Assembly (NCBI GenBank): GCA_017625255.1
Contig: JAGALK010000025.1
Coordinates: 1-37,311, forward strand
Direction: 5' to 3'
Origin: Lachnospiraceae bacterium
GTDB lineage: Bacteria; Bacillota; Clostridia; Lachnospirales; Lachnospiraceae
DNA length: 37,311 nucleotides
Program-made: the position numbers and the translations under genes
Notes under the pieces: generated by a model
Databases searched by the model: none
What the model was told of the DNA's origin: nothing
What the model saw: only the letters and a program-made list of their open reading frames with translations
Shown: positions 36,162 through 37,311 of the stretch, piece by piece
How the letters are laid out: each line of letters begins with the position of its first letter
Position numbering within the stretch: the first letter of the stretch is position 1

Positions 36162-36815
36162 CTACAGTTTGCTCTCCATATCAAGCTCCTTCTCCCGTTC
36201 CAAATCTTCCTTTGACATATATTTGCGGAAAACACTTTCCAACACCATACTCATTGCCCATGTAAAAACGGCTGGAATCAGCGGTATGACAAATGGCACA
36301 AACATTCCCAAAAGAACTCCCACAACAAGAATCACAAATAAAAGAATTGTCTTTGGCAGATTTGCAATGGCTATAATTCCACTATTTTTTAAAATCTCTT
36401 TCGTAGAATTTTCAAAACGGGCGGTATAAGAAAAAAGGTATACTCCCCATAAAATCAAAAAAATAAATAAAATAATAAATATGTAAAATAAAATGCCAAG
36501 CGCATACCCATTTAATAAGAATATATGCGTAATATAAATATCTACTCCAAATAATATGCCAACTGCCATATAAACCAGCCAGATAATTGTTGCCTGCTTA
36601 AAATTAGACCGAAAAGCTCCCCAAAAGCTTCTCCACACATAGCTCCTGTTTCCACGAAGCACCTTATTAACCGCATAATACATGGCTGTTGCAGAAGCAC
36701 CTATCGTCACTATCGGAATAGAAAAGAAAACCCATAATATACTTATATAGAAGCAATCCATTAGTTTACCTATAATTTGGAAAAATTTATTGTCATAACT
36801 AAAAATATTGCTCAT
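36162..36815 (-). CDS. YesL/DUF624 family membrane protein (217 aa)
   Basis: An integral membrane protein with about five hydrophobic helices (for example LWVFFSIPIVTIGASATAMY, IIWLVYMAVGILFGV, ILFYIFIILFIFLILWGVYL, ILLFVILVVGVLLGMFVPFV). The pattern FSIPIVTIGASATAMYYAVNK plus GNRSYVWRSFWGAFRSNFKQA is typical of DUF624. YesL relatives lie near sugar transporters, and their function is unproven. Start chosen at ATG 36815 (MSNIFSYDNKFF) after AAGGAGA. Its position between rpmF and plsX is unusual. Confidence 0.9.
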   Translation of the reverse strand: MSNIFSYDNKFFQIIGKLMDCFYISILWVFFSIPIVTIGASATAMYYAVNKVLRGNRSYVWRSFWGAFRSNFKQATIIWLVYMAVGILFGVDIYITHIFLLNGYALGILFYIFIILFIFLILWGVYLFSYTARFENSTKEILKNSGIIAIANLPKTILLFVILVVGVLLGMFVPFVIPLIPAVFTWAMSMVLESVFRKYMSKEDLEREKELDMESKL

Positions 36816-37103
36816 TGTAATTCTCCTTTTATCTCTCTGTTCATATGTATTCAAAATAATAGCATACCCATTGCATAAAGTCTATGTACAAAAGTTAAAT
36901 TACTCCTAAAAAATCCTTCATTCTCCTTTTCCCGCAAACCGGATTTGAACGCTCTTAGAAAATCTGCAAATCGTTTATCCTTTTAATTATATACATACCT
37001 TTAAACCAAAGTTATTCGGTGTAAAAATATACATACAACAAATACTTACTCTCATATACGGCTAATATTTTTAAATTGGGTTAAGAATGGGGTTAAAATA
37101 AAG
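36816..37103. other. Intergenic leader between rpmF and the DUF624 gene
   Basis: No gene is found. On the minus strand a TATAAT sits at 36986-36991, but no convincing -35 is spaced 17 bp upstream. The transcript start of the DUF624 gene must fall here, because a terminator closes rpmF. Confidence 0.4.
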
Positions 37104-37141
37104 AAAATCAAGAGTTGACATTCTGTCAAACCCTTGATTTT
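37104..37141 (-). terminator. Terminator of rpmF
   Basis: AAAATCAAGGGTTTGACA pairs with TGTCAACTCTTGATTTT around a 3-nt loop, with one mismatch, followed on the minus strand by C and TTTATTTT. It is a strong intrinsic terminator about 17 bp after the rpmF stop. Confidence 0.9.
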
Positions 37142-37157
37142 CCTAATACTTTTAAAA

Positions 37158-37311
37158 TTAATCCATAGCGATGATTTCTTTTTTATTATAAGAACCACAG
37201 TTTTTGCAAACTCTGTGAGGCATCATTAATTCGCCACATTTGCTGCATTTTACTAATGCTGGAGCAGTCATTTTCCAGTTTGCTCTTCTTTTATCTCTTC
37301 TTCCTTTGGAA
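37158..37311 (-). CDS. rpmF: Ribosomal protein L32, C-terminal part (start cut off)
   Basis: The last about 50 residues are present: SKGRRDKRRANWKM, TAPALVKCSKCGELMM and PHRVCKNCGSYNKKEIIAMD. Two CxxC pairs form the zinc ribbon of the four-cysteine L32. The usual N-terminus (MAVPKxxx-type) lies outside the window, past 37311. L32 is part of the 50S subunit. Confidence 0.95.
   Translation of the reverse strand, partial: SKGRRDKRRANWKMTAPALVKCSKCGELMMPHRVCKNCGSYNKKEIIAMD

Overview
The window looks like chromosome from a low-GC Gram-positive anaerobe of the Clostridia, most likely Lachnospiraceae. Grounds: AT-rich sequence, strong AGGAGG-type ribosome sites, the rpmF / plsX-acpP-rnc-smc-ftsY block, a DUF4349 lipoprotein, a BspA-type surface protein, and an Rpn-like nuclease of a type I associate with this family. 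Genus cannot be fixed. Every gene I can support is on the minus strand, so transcription runs from high to low coordinates.

Right third (about 25.2-37.3 kb), core genome: rpmF (cut by the edge), a YesL/DUF624 membrane protein, plsX, acpP, rnc, smc, ftsY, a catabolic-type threonine ammonia-lyase, a DUF4349 lipoprotein and a GH42 beta-galactosidase. These link fatty-acid/phospholipid synthesis, RNA processing, chromosome condensation and protein targeting.

Middle (about 14.4-25.1 kb): a secreted BspA-type repeat protein; then a compact three-gene operon of two paralogous HTH proteins followed by a single-module nonribosomal peptide synthetase (C-A-PCP-reductase, 1416 aa) expected to release an aldehyde or alcohol. 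A promoter with a 13-bp palindrome lies in front. Downstream are a strong hairpin terminator, a 230-bp long inverted-repeat element and an Rpn-type PD-(D/E)XK gene.

Left (about 0.3-14.3 kb): an accessory region of sixteen closely packed genes in probably two or three transcription units. It holds two VirD4/TraG-type P-loop ATPases with no membrane segment and no other type IV secretion gene, a second-copy-type ClpP with an intact triad, two YbjN-like small proteins, a tandem pair of small paralogs resembling the cytoplasmic loop of MotA, an ADP-ribosylglycohydrolase next to a nicotinamide-nucleotide adenylyltransferase-like enzyme, a SpoT/MESH1-type HD hydrolase, a degenerate AAA+-like protein and several unknowns. 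Two genes are broken: a Sel1-repeat gene with two -1 shifts, both at A6 runs, and an ATPase-CYTH fusion with an internal deletion. I read the region as a candidate undescribed cytosolic ATPase/protease system with nucleotide-signalling accessory enzymes; that is inference. The far left edge carries a second long structured inverted-repeat element. No tRNA, rRNA, CRISPR array or transposase was seen.
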